Shown: one piece after another, positions 9,886 through 19,569 of the stretch
Position numbering within the stretch: position 1 is the first letter of the stretch
Layout of the letters: each line of letters begins with the position of its first letter
Origin: Litorivivens lipolytica
Lineage (GTDB): Bacteria; Pseudomonadota; Gammaproteobacteria; Pseudomonadales; Spongiibacteraceae
DNA: 64,000 bases
Assembly: GCF_014191715.1 (NCBI RefSeq)
Contig: NZ_JACHWY010000003.1
Location: 186,001-250,000, forward strand
Direction of reading: 5' to 3'
Position numbers and translations under genes: made by a program
Notes under the pieces: model-generated
Database searches by the model: none
Told to the model about the DNA's origin: nothing
What the model saw: the letters and a program-made list of their open reading frames with translations, nothing else

Positions 9886-11733
9886 ATGGCTGATTTCCGG
9901 TCAAAAACCTCTACCGCCGGACGCAATATGGCGGGTGCGCGTGCGCTCTGGCGCGCCACCGGCATGAAAGATGAAGACTTCAAAAAGCCTATTATCGCCG
10001 TCGCCAACTCCTTTACCCAGTTTGTGCCCGGCCACGTTCACCTCAAGGATATGGGCCAACTGGTCGCGCGCGAAATTGAACGAGCCGGCGGCGTTGCCAA
10101 GGAATTCAATACCATTGCCGTCGATGACGGCATTGCGATGGGTCACGACGGCATGCTCTACAGCCTTCCCTCGCGCGACCTGATCGCCGACTCGGTGGAA
10201 TACATGGTCAATGCCCACTGCGCCGACGCGCTGGTGTGTATTTCAAACTGCGACAAAATCACTCCCGGCATGCTCAACGCCGCCATGCGGCTGAATATTC
10301 CGGCTATTTTCGTTTCCGGCGGTCCGATGGAAGCCGGTAAAACCAAACTAGCAGATCACGGTCTGGACTTGGTCGACGCGATGGTGATCGCTGCCGACAG
10401 CAGCGTCAGCGACGAAGTCGTCGAGGAGTACGAGCGTTCCGCCTGCCCTACCTGTGGTTCCTGCTCGGGCATGTTTACCGCCAACTCCATGAACTGCCTA
10501 ACCGAGGCCCTGGGCCTGTCATTGCCCGGCAACGGCTCGCTGCTGGCAACGCACGCGGATCGCCGCGAGCTGTTTCTGGAAGCCGGTCGACGCATCGTGG
10601 ATCTTGCCATGCGTTTTTACAAAGACAACGACGCCTCGGTACTGCCCCGTAACATCGGCAGCTACAAGGCCTTTGAAAACGCCATGAGCCTCGATATCGC
10701 CATGGGCGGCTCGACCAACACCATTCTCCATTTGCTGGCAGCCGCACAGGAAGCCGAGCTGGAATTTACCATGCAGGACATTGACCGCCTGTCGCGTAAA
10801 GTGCCCCAGCTTTGCAAGGTCGCGCCCAACACCCAGAAGTATCACATGGAAGACGTGCACCGCGCCGGTGGTGTGGTGGGCATCCTGTCTGAACTGCATC
10901 GCGCCGGCTTGCTGCACGGCGACTGTCCGACAGTACACAGCCCGACAATGGCGGAAGGCCTGGCCAAGTGGGATATCGTCCAGACGCAAGACGACGCCGT
11001 TAAAACCTTCTACAAAGCCGGTCCCGCAGGTATTCCGACACAGGAAGCCTTCAGCCAGGCCACGCGTTGGCCGAGCCTCGACAGCGATCGTGCCAACGGA
11101 TGCATCCGCTCCATCGACAACGCGTTTTCGCTGGAAGGTGGATTAGCGGTTCTGTTCGGAAACATTGCGGAGAACGGCTGTGTAGTTAAAACCTCGGGCG
11201 TCGATGAAAGCATTCTGGTCTTTGAAGGCCCGGCGCATATTTGTGAAAGTCAGGAAGATGCCGTCGATGACATTCTGAATGACCGGGTTAAAGCGGGAGA
11301 TGTTGTTGTCGTTCGCTACGAAGGCCCCAAAGGCGGCCCGGGTATGCAGGAAATGCTTTATCCGACCAGCTACATCAAGTCGAAAGGCCTGGGCAAAGCC
11401 TGTGCTCTGCTGACTGATGGCCGCTTTTCCGGCGGCACCTCCGGCTTGTCGATTGGCCACGTCTCACCGGAAGCCGCTTCAGGTGGCGCGATCGCGCTGG
11501 TAGAACAGGGCGACATTATCAAGATAGACATACCAAACCGCAGCATCAATGTGAAGCTGAGCGACGAAGAGCTCGCGACTCGACGCAAGGCGATGGAAGC
11601 GAAGGGTGATGCTGCCTGGAAGCCGGTTAAAGTGCGACCGCGCAAGGTATCTACTGCACTGAAAGCCTACGCATTAATGGCAACCAGTGCCGACCGCGGT
11701 GCGGTGCGCGACCTGTCACAAGTGGGCGGCTGA
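9886..11733 (+). CDS. ilvD: Dihydroxy-acid dehydratase
   Basis: Fourth step common to isoleucine, valine and pantothenate precursor synthesis: dehydrates 2,3-dihydroxy acids to 2-keto acids with an iron-sulfur cluster. 615 residues, the normal length. Cluster and metal ligands visible: C122-D123-K124 (SNCDKITPG) and the cysteine group at 187-193 ([11 protein letters not shown]), then [20 protein letters not shown] near the C-terminus. A -10-like TAGACT is seen about 35 bases before the start. It is a single gene, ended by the hairpin at 11771-11798. Confidence 0.98.
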   Translation: MADFRSKTSTAGRNMAGARALWRATGMKDEDFKKPIIAVANSFTQFVPGHVHLKDMGQLVAREIERAGGVAKEFNTIAVDDGIAMGHDGMLYSLPSRDLIADSVEYMVNAHCADALVCISNCDKITPGMLNAAMRLNIPAIFVSGGPMEAGKTKLADHGLDLVDAMVIAADSSVSDEVVEEYERSACPTCGSCSGMFTANSMNCLTEALGLSLPGNGSLLATHADRRELFLEAGRRIVDLAMRFYKDNDASVLPRNIGSYKAFENAMSLDIAMGGSTNTILHLLAAAQEAELEFTMQDIDRLSRKVPQLCKVAPNTQKYHMEDVHRAGGVVGILSELHRAGLLHGDCPTVHSPTMAEGLAKWDIVQTQDDAVKTFYKAGPAGIPTQEAFSQATRWPSLDSDRANGCIRSIDNAFSLEGGLAVLFGNIAENGCVVKTSGVDESILVFEGPAHICESQEDAVDDILNDRVKAGDVVVVRYEGPKGGPGMQEMLYPTSYIKSKGLGKACALLTDGRFSGGTSGLSIGHVSPEAASGGAIALVEQGDIIKIDIPNRSINVKLSDEELATRRKAMEAKGDAAWKPVKVRPRKVSTALKAYALMATSADRGAVRDLSQVGG

Positions 11734-11770
11734 TACGCCCTGCCCGCTTTTTCACAAAAAAACGAGCAAC

Positions 11771-11798
11771 AAAAAAGGCGCCTTGAGGCGCCTTTTTT
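11771..11798. terminator. Bidirectional rho-independent terminator between ilvD and the TPR gene
   Basis: AAAAAAGGCGCC (11771-11782), loop TTGA, GGCGCCTTTTTT (11787-11798): a perfect 12-bp stem flanked by A6 and T6. It can end the rightward ilvD transcript and the leftward TonB-cluster transcript, whose last gene stops at 11814. Confidence 0.93.
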
Positions 11799-11813
11799 AA
11801 TGGAAAGAGAAAC

Positions 11814-13199
11814 TCACACTTCCTGTGCCAGTGCCTTCTCTCGAGCCAGTTCGCGCTCCATAAACTGCAGCCACTGTTCGGCATAGGTTTTGGAGCGATC
11901 GCTCTTCTTGGCTTCTTTAAAGGCCTTGCGGGCTTCGTCGTAGTTCTTCAGGTTGAACTCAGCCATACCGAGTACCAGCTGGGCGCTGTCCGGACGCTTC
12001 ACACCACCTTTCTTCAGGCCGTTGCGCACCGCCTCGGCAGCCTTCTCGAACTCGTCGTTATCAAGGTAGATATTACCCAGACGGGCCCACAGCTCGCCTT
12101 TGTCCGACTTGCTTGCCGCCGCACGCATTTCGGGAATGGCGCGCTTGATTTCCTGAGCCTGACGCCAGGAGTTAGCCAGCAGTTCCAGGTTCTTGGAGGT
12201 CGGGTCTATCTGCTTGGCCTTGATACCTTTGTCGATAACCTTGGCCGCCTTGTAAGGCACCTCAATGGAAAGGAAGAGATAGGCCATATTGATCAGCTCT
12301 TTCTCTTTTTCCAGCAGCTTCTGCACGTAAGCCGTTTCCATGGCTGAAACCATGTCCTTCTCACGCTTGAGCTCACCATACATTGCAGCCAATTGCTGCC
12401 AGTAGGCCTTCTTCTGATAGTACTTCAGCGTCTCTTCAAGAATCTCGACCACTTTCTTAACGTCGTTTTTCTCGAAGTAGAGGTAACGCTGCAAGCCCCA
12501 CCACTGCTCCTTCGGAATCTTGCCCTTCGACTTGTAGTCGTTGATGGCAATCTCGATATGCTGCAATGACTTGCGCAGATCCTGAAGCTGATAATAACCC
12601 TGACTCAACAGGGCGTGGGCGTTGGCACCCACCGGCTCACCCAGCTCTTCTTTCAGCTTGAACCAGTTCAGCAGCGTGTTAACGCCCTTCTTCCAGTCTT
12701 CTTTTACAAAGTAGAGCTGAGCAATTGTGAACTTGGTGTTCACTTCCATTGCGTAGGGGATGTCGGGCTGCTTGATAACTTGTTCGTACGCACCCAACGC
12801 CTTGTCGTAATCTTCCTTGGTGAAGTAGATAAAGGCGTACAGGTTGTACAGGTTGGCCATCTCGTAGCTGTTCAGCGCGCCACGACCTTCCTTGTCACGC
12901 AGTTCATTCAGCTTGCCGAGCGCTTCGTTGTACTTCTTCTCTTCAGCCAGTACCTGCGCTTCATTAAGCTTTTCAAAAACCTTGGCGCGAATCGCCGGCG
13001 TACGGCGAGTCTGCTGCTTTTTCTTTTCCTGCGCCTGAAGCTTACCCAAGGCAGATTGACCCAGCAGCGGCTCGACCGCAGTCGTGACCAGGGGCACCGA
13101 AAAGGTGACGGCGGCCCCCAGCGCGGCCGCTGACAGCCAGCGACCGACTGACTGAACACGGCTACACGGTTTGCTCTGTATCATGTTGTCAGTCTTCAT
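11814..13199 (-). CDS. Tetratricopeptide-repeat protein of the TtpC-type TonB cluster
   Basis: A 461-residue exported protein. The N-terminus has a signal-anchor (WLSAAALGAAVTFSVPLVTTAV, about residues 21-42), then a lysine-rich linker (EKKKQQTRR) and TPR-like helical repeats through most of the chain (for example ALGAYEQVIKQPDIPYAMEVNTKF and LARLGNIYLDNDEFEKAAEAVR-like units). Such a gene is a regular partner of TonB2-type clusters in Vibrio and Shewanella. It likely acts as a periplasmic scaffold for the energy-transducing complex. Its ATG overlaps the tonB stop (ATGA), so translation is coupled. Last gene of the operon, ended by the 11771 hairpin. Confidence 0.85.
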   Translation of the reverse strand: MKTDNMIQSKPCSRVQSVGRWLSAAALGAAVTFSVPLVTTAVEPLLGQSALGKLQAQEKKKQQTRRTPAIRAKVFEKLNEAQVLAEEKKYNEALGKLNELRDKEGRGALNSYEMANLYNLYAFIYFTKEDYDKALGAYEQVIKQPDIPYAMEVNTKFTIAQLYFVKEDWKKGVNTLLNWFKLKEELGEPVGANAHALLSQGYYQLQDLRKSLQHIEIAINDYKSKGKIPKEQWWGLQRYLYFEKNDVKKVVEILEETLKYYQKKAYWQQLAAMYGELKREKDMVSAMETAYVQKLLEKEKELINMAYLFLSIEVPYKAAKVIDKGIKAKQIDPTSKNLELLANSWRQAQEIKRAIPEMRAAASKSDKGELWARLGNIYLDNDEFEKAAEAVRNGLKKGGVKRPDSAQLVLGMAEFNLKNYDEARKAFKEAKKSDRSKTYAEQWLQFMERELAREKALAQEV

Positions 13200-13798
13200 T
13201 TATCCAACTCGTAGGTAAAACGGTTCTGGATGCCGGGCACTTCGATCGGATCACCATCCACAACCCGCGGCTTGTACTTGAACTTCTCTGCAGCTTTCAC
13301 AGAAGCGCGCTCAAAATAGCCCGGCGGCGAACAGTCAACCGGAGTAATGTCCCGAGTGGTGCCGGATTTGGTTACGGTGTACTCGACCGTACAGTAACCT
13401 TCCACACCACGGCTCTGGGCGCGACGGGGGTAGATCGGCGCTACCTTAACGATAGGCAGATATTCACCGTCTGACGCTGACAGGCCGCCCTGGGCATTGG
13501 TCAGGGAGATCTGCTGACTGGGCGCCATGTTCACGGCTTCCACGTCAGGATTAACATCTTCCATTTCCGGCTGTTCCATATCCGGCGGCGGCTGTTCCGG
13601 CTCCGGTGGCTTGTCCGGCTTGCGGTCGATATTGGTTTCAATATCCCGGTCCGGCATATCGATATCGGCGATGCGGGTGGCCGGCTTTTCATCCAGCGAC
13701 TTGTCGGCTGTTTCGATCAGCGTCGGCATCAGCACGAACAAGGCGGCGGTTACGACAAAGCCAAGCGCAGCGCCTATGAGTAGTCTAAGTCTATTCAT
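13196..13798 (-). CDS. tonB: Energy transducer TonB (short TonB2 type)
   Basis: Couples the proton motive force harvested by ExbB-ExbD to outer-membrane receptors. 200 residues: a single N-terminal membrane anchor (LLIGAALGFVVTAALFVLM, residues 5-23), a short acidic/proline-rich linker (KPPEPEQPPPDMEQPEME), and a C-terminal TonB domain from about residue 110 (YPRRAQSRGVEGYCTVEYTV ... FKYKPRVVDG). The short linker is typical of TonB2-like proteins that need an accessory TPR or TtpC partner to span the periplasm. Lies 6 bases after exbD and overlaps the TPR gene. A second tonB is at 54796-55665. Confidence 0.94.
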   Translation of the reverse strand: MNRLRLLIGAALGFVVTAALFVLMPTLIETADKSLDEKPATRIADIDMPDRDIETNIDRKPDKPPEPEQPPPDMEQPEMEDVNPDVEAVNMAPSQQISLTNAQGGLSASDGEYLPIVKVAPIYPRRAQSRGVEGYCTVEYTVTKSGTTRDITPVDCSPPGYFERASVKAAEKFKYKPRVVDGDPIEVPGIQNRFTYELDK

Positions 13799-13804
13799 AA
13801 GCCT

Positions 13805-14212
13805 TTAATCATCATCAGTGGCCAGTGACACGTCGTAAACACCTGCTGCCCGCGCTGCGTCAATTACCGCAGTCACGGTTTCGGTGTTAGAGGCCTTGTC
13901 GGCCTGCACGACAACCGCACCTTTCGGGTTCTCGGCGTGCATACGCTCGATCACCGAACGCACTGAACGCTTGTCCACGCGTCGCTTGTCAATCCAGATC
14001 TCGTTGGTGCCGTTTACCGCCACCAGGATGTTGACGTTCTCTTTCTTATTGGCTGTAGAAGCCTCCGGCCGATTCACCTCAATGCCCGCCTCTTTGATAA
14101 AGGACGCGGTCACAATGAAGAAGATCAGCATGATAAAGACCACGTCGAGCATCGGCGTCAGGTCAATTTCGGAAGCGTTTTCTTCAGCTCCAGCTCTATT
14201 CATTCTGCGCAT
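13805..14212 (-). CDS. exbD: Biopolymer transport protein ExbD
   Basis: Stator partner of ExbB in the TonB energy complex. 135 residues with one membrane helix (residues 22-40) carrying the essential proton-path aspartate D23 in the motif DLTPMLDVVFIMLIFF, then a periplasmic domain (KENVNILVAVNGTNEIWIDKRRVD). It lies between exbB (11-base gap) and tonB (6-base gap) on the same strand. Confidence 0.95.
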   Translation of the reverse strand: MRRMNRAGAEENASEIDLTPMLDVVFIMLIFFIVTASFIKEAGIEVNRPEASTANKKENVNILVAVNGTNEIWIDKRRVDKRSVRSVIERMHAENPKGAVVVQADKASNTETVTAVIDAARAAGVYDVSLATDDD

Positions 14213-14223
14213 GTTGGAATCTC

Positions 14224-14751
14224 TTAATGATCTGTGGTCAGGTGGTCTTTCAGCAATTCACTTTCGCGCTCGGCAATTCGGGTGATATAGGTATTCCCGA
14301 ATACGCCTGACAGCGCTGCAACCATCCCGGCCATGGTCGGAATTGTTGCTTTGGAAACACCGCCTGCCATGGACTTGGCATCGCCACCGCCGGTAACGGC
14401 CATGATGTTGAACACCTCGATCATCCCGGTCACCGTGCCCAGCAGACCCAGCAGCGGACAAAGCGCCACCAGAGTCTGAATAAGCGGCAGGGATTCGCGA
14501 ATCTTGAGATTCACCTGGGAGATCAGCAATTCGCGAATAGCGTGGGCATTCCACGACTTCCGCTCGCTGCGGCCCTCCCAGACCTGCATGACCTGGTCAA
14601 CTTCGCCGCCGAGGCCGAACCGGAAAAACCAGAAGCGCTCAAACAGCAGTGTCCACATCAGGAAGGTCACGGCGGCGATCAACCAGAGTACATCGCCACC
14701 GGCATCCATGAAGCGCCGAATGATGTCTGCCCATTCGTACAGCTGATACAT
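14224..14751 (-). CDS. exbB: MotA/TolQ/ExbB proton channel family protein (short ExbB)
   Basis: A 175-residue inner-membrane proton-channel subunit. The first helix is VLWLIAAVTFLMWTLLFERFWFF (about 19-41), and the conserved two-helix channel core is LVALCPLLGLLGTVTGMIEVFNIM with a second helix containing MAGMVAALSGVFGNTYI. Its length matches ExbB2-type proteins. It follows the large TtpC-like gene by 3 bases and precedes exbD; this double ExbB arrangement is the mark of TtpC-type TonB systems. Confidence 0.93.
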   Translation of the reverse strand: MYQLYEWADIIRRFMDAGGDVLWLIAAVTFLMWTLLFERFWFFRFGLGGEVDQVMQVWEGRSERKSWNAHAIRELLISQVNLKIRESLPLIQTLVALCPLLGLLGTVTGMIEVFNIMAVTGGGDAKSMAGGVSKATIPTMAGMVAALSGVFGNTYITRIAERESELLKDHLTTDH

Positions 14752-14754
14752 GGA

Positions 14755-16143
14755 TTATGCTCCCTGTTTACCCTCGGTGTGCTGAGCAACAAGACCTGTG
14801 CTCTGCTCTTCCAGGATGTGGATGATCTTCTTGGAACGGCCACTTACTACGGTGTGCAGCAGTACCGTCGGGATCGCAACACACAGACCCAGTACGGTAG
14901 TTACCAGTGCACCGGAGATACCGCCTGCCATCGCTTTCGGATCACCAGCACCAAAGATGGTGATCGCCTGGAAGGTGATGATCATACCGGTAACCGTACC
15001 CAGCAGACCCAGCAGCGGGGCGACCGCAGCAATGATCTTGAGTAGGTTGAGCGACTTCTCGAGGCTCGGCAGTTCTTTCAGTACCGCTTCAGACAGCTTG
15101 AGCTCAAGGGTCTCGGAATCCATGTTCGGATTCTCTTCGTGAACTTTCAGCACACGACCCAGCGGGTTGTTGTCGTTCGCAGAGCCAGACTTCAGCTGTG
15201 CGTTCACTTTCGAACCTACCAGGCTAAGGGCAATCAGACGCCACAGGGCAATGATCAGCGCTACCACACCAACACCGGTGATGATGTAACCAACCACGCC
15301 ACCTTGGTGCCAGCGCTCGGTCAGAGTCGGGCTGTCGATCAAGGCAGACAAGAAGGTACCGCCTGTCGGGCCTGTCGGGTCAACACCAAAGGCGTGGATA
15401 CCTTCGTTGGCGTTCGCCAGCTCTTCAGCCCAGCCAATGAAAGGACCACTCGGCTGACGCGGCAGCACTTGCAGGCTTTCAGTTTCGGGCTCGTACTTCA
15501 GGTACATGCCGTCGCTGTTAACGATGTTGAAGGTACCGACACGGGTAACTTTCTGAGAGGTAGTTTCACCAGAAGCGTCAGTCACGTCGGTTTCAAAACG
15601 CACCACTTTGCCTGATTCAGTCATTTCGACCATCAGGGCGTGCCACATTTTCTCGATCTCAGTGATGCTTGGCAGCTGCTCTGCGCCAGTCATCTTCTCG
15701 ATCAGCTTGTTTACGAACTCTTCACGCCCAGGGAATTGAACGCTGACCAGTGAGTTCTGGTAGTTGGAGCGCAGATCACCAGCGGTAGAAGTCAGGTGAC
15801 CAAACAGTTCGGTCAGGGTACCCAGACGCTCTTTCAGCTGACGCTGCTTGTCGGTCAGGATCAGCTCAAGCTCTTCAAACTTGCCTTCCAGAGCCGCTGA
15901 GCGCTTTTCTTCGCTCTTCAGCATCTCACGGGCTTCGTCGAGCATTTCTTTCTGCTGGTAACGGGCAGCTTTGAAACGCTCTTCACGAGCACGGTTTTCC
16001 TGGGCTTCCTTGACGCGACCCTGCTCGACATAGCGGAGCAGTTCATCAAGGGATTTCGCTTCCTGGGCGACAACCGGCGCGGACACAATTGCCAGCGCGC
16101 TGCCCAGAGCGATCAATGCGGATTTCAACATTGTCTTTTTCAT
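14755..16143 (-). CDS. ttpC: Large ExbB-related protein, TtpC type
   Basis: A 462-residue ExbB relative with an extra periplasmic half. It has a signal peptide (ALIALGSALAIVSAPVVAQEA, to about residue 28), then a charged coiled-coil region (about 30-130, rich in E, K and R, e.g. RAREERFKAARYQQKEMLDEARE), a globular part, and a C-terminal three-helix MotA/TolQ/ExbB domain (GVVGYIITGVGVVALIIALW near 280-300, then IIAAVAPLLGLLGTVTGMIITF and the last helix near 425). In Vibrio TonB2 systems TtpC is needed for TonB2 function. Start overlaps the DUF3450 stop by one base (TAATG). The symbol is assigned by architecture and context. Confidence 0.88.
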   Translation of the reverse strand: MKKTMLKSALIALGSALAIVSAPVVAQEAKSLDELLRYVEQGRVKEAQENRAREERFKAARYQQKEMLDEAREMLKSEEKRSAALEGKFEELELILTDKQRQLKERLGTLTELFGHLTSTAGDLRSNYQNSLVSVQFPGREEFVNKLIEKMTGAEQLPSITEIEKMWHALMVEMTESGKVVRFETDVTDASGETTSQKVTRVGTFNIVNSDGMYLKYEPETESLQVLPRQPSGPFIGWAEELANANEGIHAFGVDPTGPTGGTFLSALIDSPTLTERWHQGGVVGYIITGVGVVALIIALWRLIALSLVGSKVNAQLKSGSANDNNPLGRVLKVHEENPNMDSETLELKLSEAVLKELPSLEKSLNLLKIIAAVAPLLGLLGTVTGMIITFQAITIFGAGDPKAMAGGISGALVTTVLGLCVAIPTVLLHTVVSGRSKKIIHILEEQSTGLVAQHTEGKQGA

Positions 16144-16979
16144 TACTGAACATCCTCCGGCGCAGCGATCGGCAGTTTCATAATATCGATAGAGGCTTGC
16201 TTACGGGCGATACGCAGACCTTTCAGGATTGCGCTCTTATAGTCGTTGCCCAGAGCCTGGAATTCACGAGCCTCGTTGTTCCACATGCCGGATTTCTCAG
16301 TATCAGTTGTCTGGTACAGGAGAGCGATACGGCCGATTCGAAGGAAGTTCACGTCACGCTCGACGCCATCAACCTCGGCTTTACCCGCATAGGTGTCGAT
16401 CTTGCGACCGTACTCGGTTTCGATTTTGTAGGCTTCCAGCACCTGACGGAATTTCTCCGCAATAGACACATCGGAGCGATCCAGGTTGGCGCGCAGGAAC
16501 TCAATGCGCTGCTCACGCTCTTCCTTGTGAAAGGGAACGTCGAGACGCACAAACTCTTCCAGACCGTCGATCATCTTGATGATGGTCGGCATCATCTGAC
16601 GCTGGATAACCGTTGCCTCACCAATTGATGCCTCAAGCTCTTTGATGCGACGAATCTGGTTGGTGATCTGCTTCTCAAGGCGGGCGTTGTATACCTTGAG
16701 GCCATCAACCTGCTTCATGACCGTTTTGTAGTCGGTCAGAAGATCGCGGGTCTCAGCGGCGATTTTGTCAATGCGAACCTGAGACTTGCGCGCGGCTTCG
16801 TTTTTCTTGTGGCCGACCGACAGAACCTCCTTAACGGTGGTTTTCGGCTCTGGCGGCGCAGCCGCTGCCTCCTCGCCTGCTTCTTCATCAGACGATGCAG
16901 CATGAACTTGTGCGGCAGACAGAGTCAGCATGGTTAGCGACACTGCCAGCGCGACTGATTTCAATCGATGCATATTCAT
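16143..16979 (-). CDS. DUF3450 periplasmic coiled-coil protein, first gene of the TonB cluster
   Basis: A 278-residue exported protein: signal peptide MNMHRLKSVALAVSLTMLTL then SAAQVHA, a low-complexity acidic patch (SDEEAGEEAAAAPPEP), and long helical segments with coiled-coil character (KSQVRIDKIAAETRDLLTDYKT, LEKQITNQIRRIKELEASI). Recognised as DUF3450, a family found almost only beside TtpC-type TonB genes; its role is unknown, plausibly a periplasmic partner of TtpC. I chose the ATG at 16979 (signal peptide starts there, AGGA upstream) over one nine codons earlier at 17006. First gene of the six-gene leftward operon. Confidence 0.83.
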   Translation of the reverse strand: MNMHRLKSVALAVSLTMLTLSAAQVHAASSDEEAGEEAAAAPPEPKTTVKEVLSVGHKKNEAARKSQVRIDKIAAETRDLLTDYKTVMKQVDGLKVYNARLEKQITNQIRRIKELEASIGEATVIQRQMMPTIIKMIDGLEEFVRLDVPFHKEEREQRIEFLRANLDRSDVSIAEKFRQVLEAYKIETEYGRKIDTYAGKAEVDGVERDVNFLRIGRIALLYQTTDTEKSGMWNNEAREFQALGNDYKSAILKGLRIARKQASIDIMKLPIAAPEDVQ

Positions 16980-17408
16980 GGGGATTGCTTTTCCTATTAG
17001 GGACATGTGTGTAAAGCAGACCGTTTTATTCTAAAAAAGAGCTGCAAGTTACAAACCTGTAATTAGTCACAGCGAACCACATTTTAATCACGAGCATTCT
17101 TAAGAATCAACGACCCGGCCAGCGCGGCCCCAGACTCCAAAACTTCGCGACGCAACGTGTACTCAAGTTACGAAAAATCCACTTTTCGGTAACACTTTAT
17201 CAACCTGACACAAGTACCTGACCACTTTTCGAGCAGAAGTCGCAGCTTTTGCTCACTTATTAAACAGGCGCCTACGGTATATGACACAAATAATTCACGT
17301 ATCTAAGCTTTTCGCTCCTGATATTAGGCTAGGAAAGCTTAAGGTTTTTTTGCGGTAACACCTTTTAAGAGAGATTTGTGAACAATTGCCTAACGAATTT
17401 TCTGCGGC
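16980..17408 (-). promoter_or_regulatory. Long AT-rich leader upstream of the TonB cluster
   Basis: About 430 bases without a gene between folA (ends 17409) and the DUF3450 start. It is clearly AT-richer than its surroundings. CGGTAACAC occurs twice in the same orientation (17187-17195 and 17353-17361), each inside a T-rich context. On the minus strand a -10-like TAGAAT lies about 50 bases before the DUF3450 start, with only a weakly spaced TTGTAA upstream. I see no Fur-box-like sequence, no small gene and no convincing terminator for folA. The operon promoter must be here, but I cannot place it firmly. Confidence 0.35.
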
Positions 17409-17912
17409 TCAGCCCCGGCGCTGGTACTCCACAAAACGGAATCGCCAGCCCGCTTCTTCACCGGATTCTTCACTGACAGGAACCCAGCAAGACTCAAGCT
17501 CAGGGAAAAAGGCATCCCCCTCTACCTCCGCATCCACTTCCGTCAGGTAGAGGTGATCTGCATGAGGCAGCAGGGAACGGTAAAGCTGCTCTCCGCCGAT
17601 CACCATCACTTCCTCGGCGCCGTCGGTCACAGCCACTTCTTCGGCCAGCGCCAGCGCCGCCTCGGTGCTGGTGGCCACGCGAACACCGTCGGGTTGATAG
17701 CCTTGCTGGCGGGTAACCACAATATTGGTGCGGCCCGGCAGCGGCCGACCGATGGATTCATAGGTCTTGCGCCCCATCACCACCGGCTTGCCGAGCGTTG
17801 TCCGCTTGAAGTGCTTGAGGTCAGCCGAGATATGCCAGGGCAGCGCATTGTCGCGCCCGATCACCCGATTGCGTGACATGGCTGCGATCATCGCCAGGCG
17901 CAGGCCGCTCAT
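17409..17912 (-). CDS. folA: Dihydrofolate reductase
   Basis: Reduces dihydrofolate to tetrahydrofolate with NADPH, regenerating the cofactor consumed by ThyA next door. 167 residues. Family blocks: [21 protein letters not shown] (with the Met20 loop PW), the substrate-contact D in [27 protein letters not shown], and [12 protein letters not shown]. Its ATG overlaps the thyA stop (ATGA), so translation is coupled. Cytoplasmic, standard. Confidence 0.97.
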   Translation of the reverse strand: MSGLRLAMIAAMSRNRVIGRDNALPWHISADLKHFKRTTLGKPVVMGRKTYESIGRPLPGRTNIVVTRQQGYQPDGVRVATSTEAALALAEEVAVTDGAEEVMVIGGEQLYRSLLPHADHLYLTEVDAEVEGDAFFPELESCWVPVSEESGEEAGWRFRFVEYQRRG

Positions 17913-18748
17913 ACGGCAATCGGCGCCTTGATCGCCGGCTGCGGGTTGTAGTCGTCAAAAATGAAGTCTTCAAACTCGTAGTCGAAGATGGATTCCGGAC
18001 GCCGGGCAAAACGCAGGGTTGGCAGCGGACCGGGCTTGCGTTTCAGCTGCTCGTAGACAATGTCATCGGTCAGATGATTGAGGTAAAGGTGGCAGTCACC
18101 AAAGGTGTGCACAAACTCACCCACCTCCAGATCACACTGCTGAGCGACCATATGGGTCAGCATGGAATAACTTGCGATATTGAACGGCACCCCAAGGAAT
18201 AGATCGGCGCTGCGCTGGTACAACTGGCAGGATAAGCGCCCCTCCGCCACGTAAAACTGGAACAGGGTATGGCAGGGTGGTAGCGCTGCCTTGCCGCGGC
18301 GCGCATTTTCCTGCGGGCTGAGGGTTTCGTCCGGCAGATCTGCCGGGTTCCAGCCGCTAACGATCAAACGCCGGGAGTCGGGCTTGGTGCGAATCATCCG
18401 AATCAGTTCACTGATCTGATCGATGGTAGAGCCATCAGGGCAGGCCCAACTGCGCCATTGCTTGCCATAGATCGGTCCGAGGTCGCCGTCTTCCAGCGCC
18501 CACTCATCCCAAATGCTAACGCCGCGCTCGCGCAGCCAGTTATTGTCGCAGCTGCCGTTAAGAAACCAGATCAATTCATAGATAACACTGCGCAAATGGA
18601 CTTTCTTGGTCGTCAAAAGTGGAAAGCCCTGACGCAAATCGAAGCGCAACTGACGCCCGAAAACCGATCGCGTGCCCACACCAGTGCGGTCCGACTTGTC
18701 TACGCCGTTATCGATCACATCCTGCATCAGATCGAGATACTGTTTCAT
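17909..18748 (-). CDS. thyA: Thymidylate synthase
   Basis: Methylates dUMP to dTMP using methylenetetrahydrofolate. 279 residues, slightly longer than E. coli ThyA (264), with the difference in the middle insert (around residues 80-130). The catalytic cysteine is C159 in [28 protein letters not shown] and HLYLNH complete the active site. Start and stop overlap lgt and folA by four bases each (ATGA), making one leftward operon lgt-thyA-folA. Confidence 0.97.
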   Translation of the reverse strand: MKQYLDLMQDVIDNGVDKSDRTGVGTRSVFGRQLRFDLRQGFPLLTTKKVHLRSVIYELIWFLNGSCDNNWLRERGVSIWDEWALEDGDLGPIYGKQWRSWACPDGSTIDQISELIRMIRTKPDSRRLIVSGWNPADLPDETLSPQENARRGKAALPPCHTLFQFYVAEGRLSCQLYQRSADLFLGVPFNIASYSMLTHMVAQQCDLEVGEFVHTFGDCHLYLNHLTDDIVYEQLKRKPGPLPTLRFARRPESIFDYEFEDFIFDDYNPQPAIKAPIAV

Positions 18749-19569
18749 GCTTTTCCTTTACCTTGCTTCGATAGCGCCTGCACAGCCGCCGCGCGGCGAT
18801 ACGCCCAAACCAGAATAACGATTCCCGCCACAATCATCGGCAATGACAAGAGTTGCCCACGAGTCAGCCACCCAAAGGCAACAAAGCCGATATGCGCGTC
18901 CGGCTCGCGGAAAAATTCCACCATAAAGCGGAACAGCCCGTAAAACAGGACAAACACCGCACCCACCGACCACTCCGGGCGGGGCTTGCGCGAAAACCAG
19001 AAAACGATGGCGAACAATATTACCCCTTCAAGGGCGAATTGATACAACTGGGACGGATGCCGGGGCAATTGCGAAGGGTCGCGCGGGAACACCATGGCCC
19101 AGGGCACATCACTGGCCCGCCCCCACAGCTCCTGACCGATAAAGTTACCGAGCCTGCCGAGCCCCAGACCAATGGGCACCAATGGCGCCACGAAATCCAT
19201 CAATTCGCCAAAGCGCAATTTTTGGCTGCGCGCATACCACCACTGCGCAACGATCACCCCGATCAAGCCGCCATGAAAGGCCATGCCGCCCTCGTTTACC
19301 CGGAACAGCCACAGGGGATCCGCCAGCAGGCGATCAAAGCCATAAAACAGCACATAGCCAAGTCGGCCGCCGAGGACCACGCCCAATGCACCGTAGAAGA
19401 TAATGTCGTCAACCTGATCGCGATTGACGGGTCGCCAGGACTGGGCGCTGCGCTGACGCGCCAGCCACCAGGCGGCGGCGAAACCGGCCAGATACATCAG
19501 GCCGTACCAGTGAATAGCGATTGGCCCGAGCTGAACAGCTACCGGGTCAAAGGCAGGGTGAGTCAACAT
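18745..19569 (-). CDS. lgt: Prolipoprotein diacylglyceryl transferase
   Basis: Integral inner-membrane enzyme, 274 residues, that attaches diacylglycerol from phosphatidylglycerol to the lipobox cysteine of prolipoproteins. Seven hydrophobic segments are visible. Signature [14 protein letters not shown] is present (family GRxGNFxN/GxExxGR), along with [12 protein letters not shown] and the [12 protein letters not shown]-terminal motif. Gene begins one base after the TauE-family gene ends and overlaps thyA, as in pseudomonads. Confidence 0.97.
   Translation of the reverse strand: MLTHPAFDPVAVQLGPIAIHWYGLMYLAGFAAAWWLARQRSAQSWRPVNRDQVDDIIFYGALGVVLGGRLGYVLFYGFDRLLADPLWLFRVNEGGMAFHGGLIGVIVAQWWYARSQKLRFGELMDFVAPLVPIGLGLGRLGNFIGQELWGRASDVPWAMVFPRDPSQLPRHPSQLYQFALEGVILFAIVFWFSRKPRPEWSVGAVFVLFYGLFRFMVEFFREPDAHIGFVAFGWLTRGQLLSLPMIVAGIVILVWAYRRAAAVQALSKQGKGKA

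Noticed and set aside
16980-17408. Fur box in the TonB-cluster leader
   Set aside because: I searched for GATAAT-type palindromes like the one at 31011-31029 and found none on either strand.
17909-18748. Frameshift or insertion in thyA suggested by its greater length (279 versus 264 residues)
   Set aside because: All active-site blocks are intact and in one frame. The extra residues are in a loop region known to vary.
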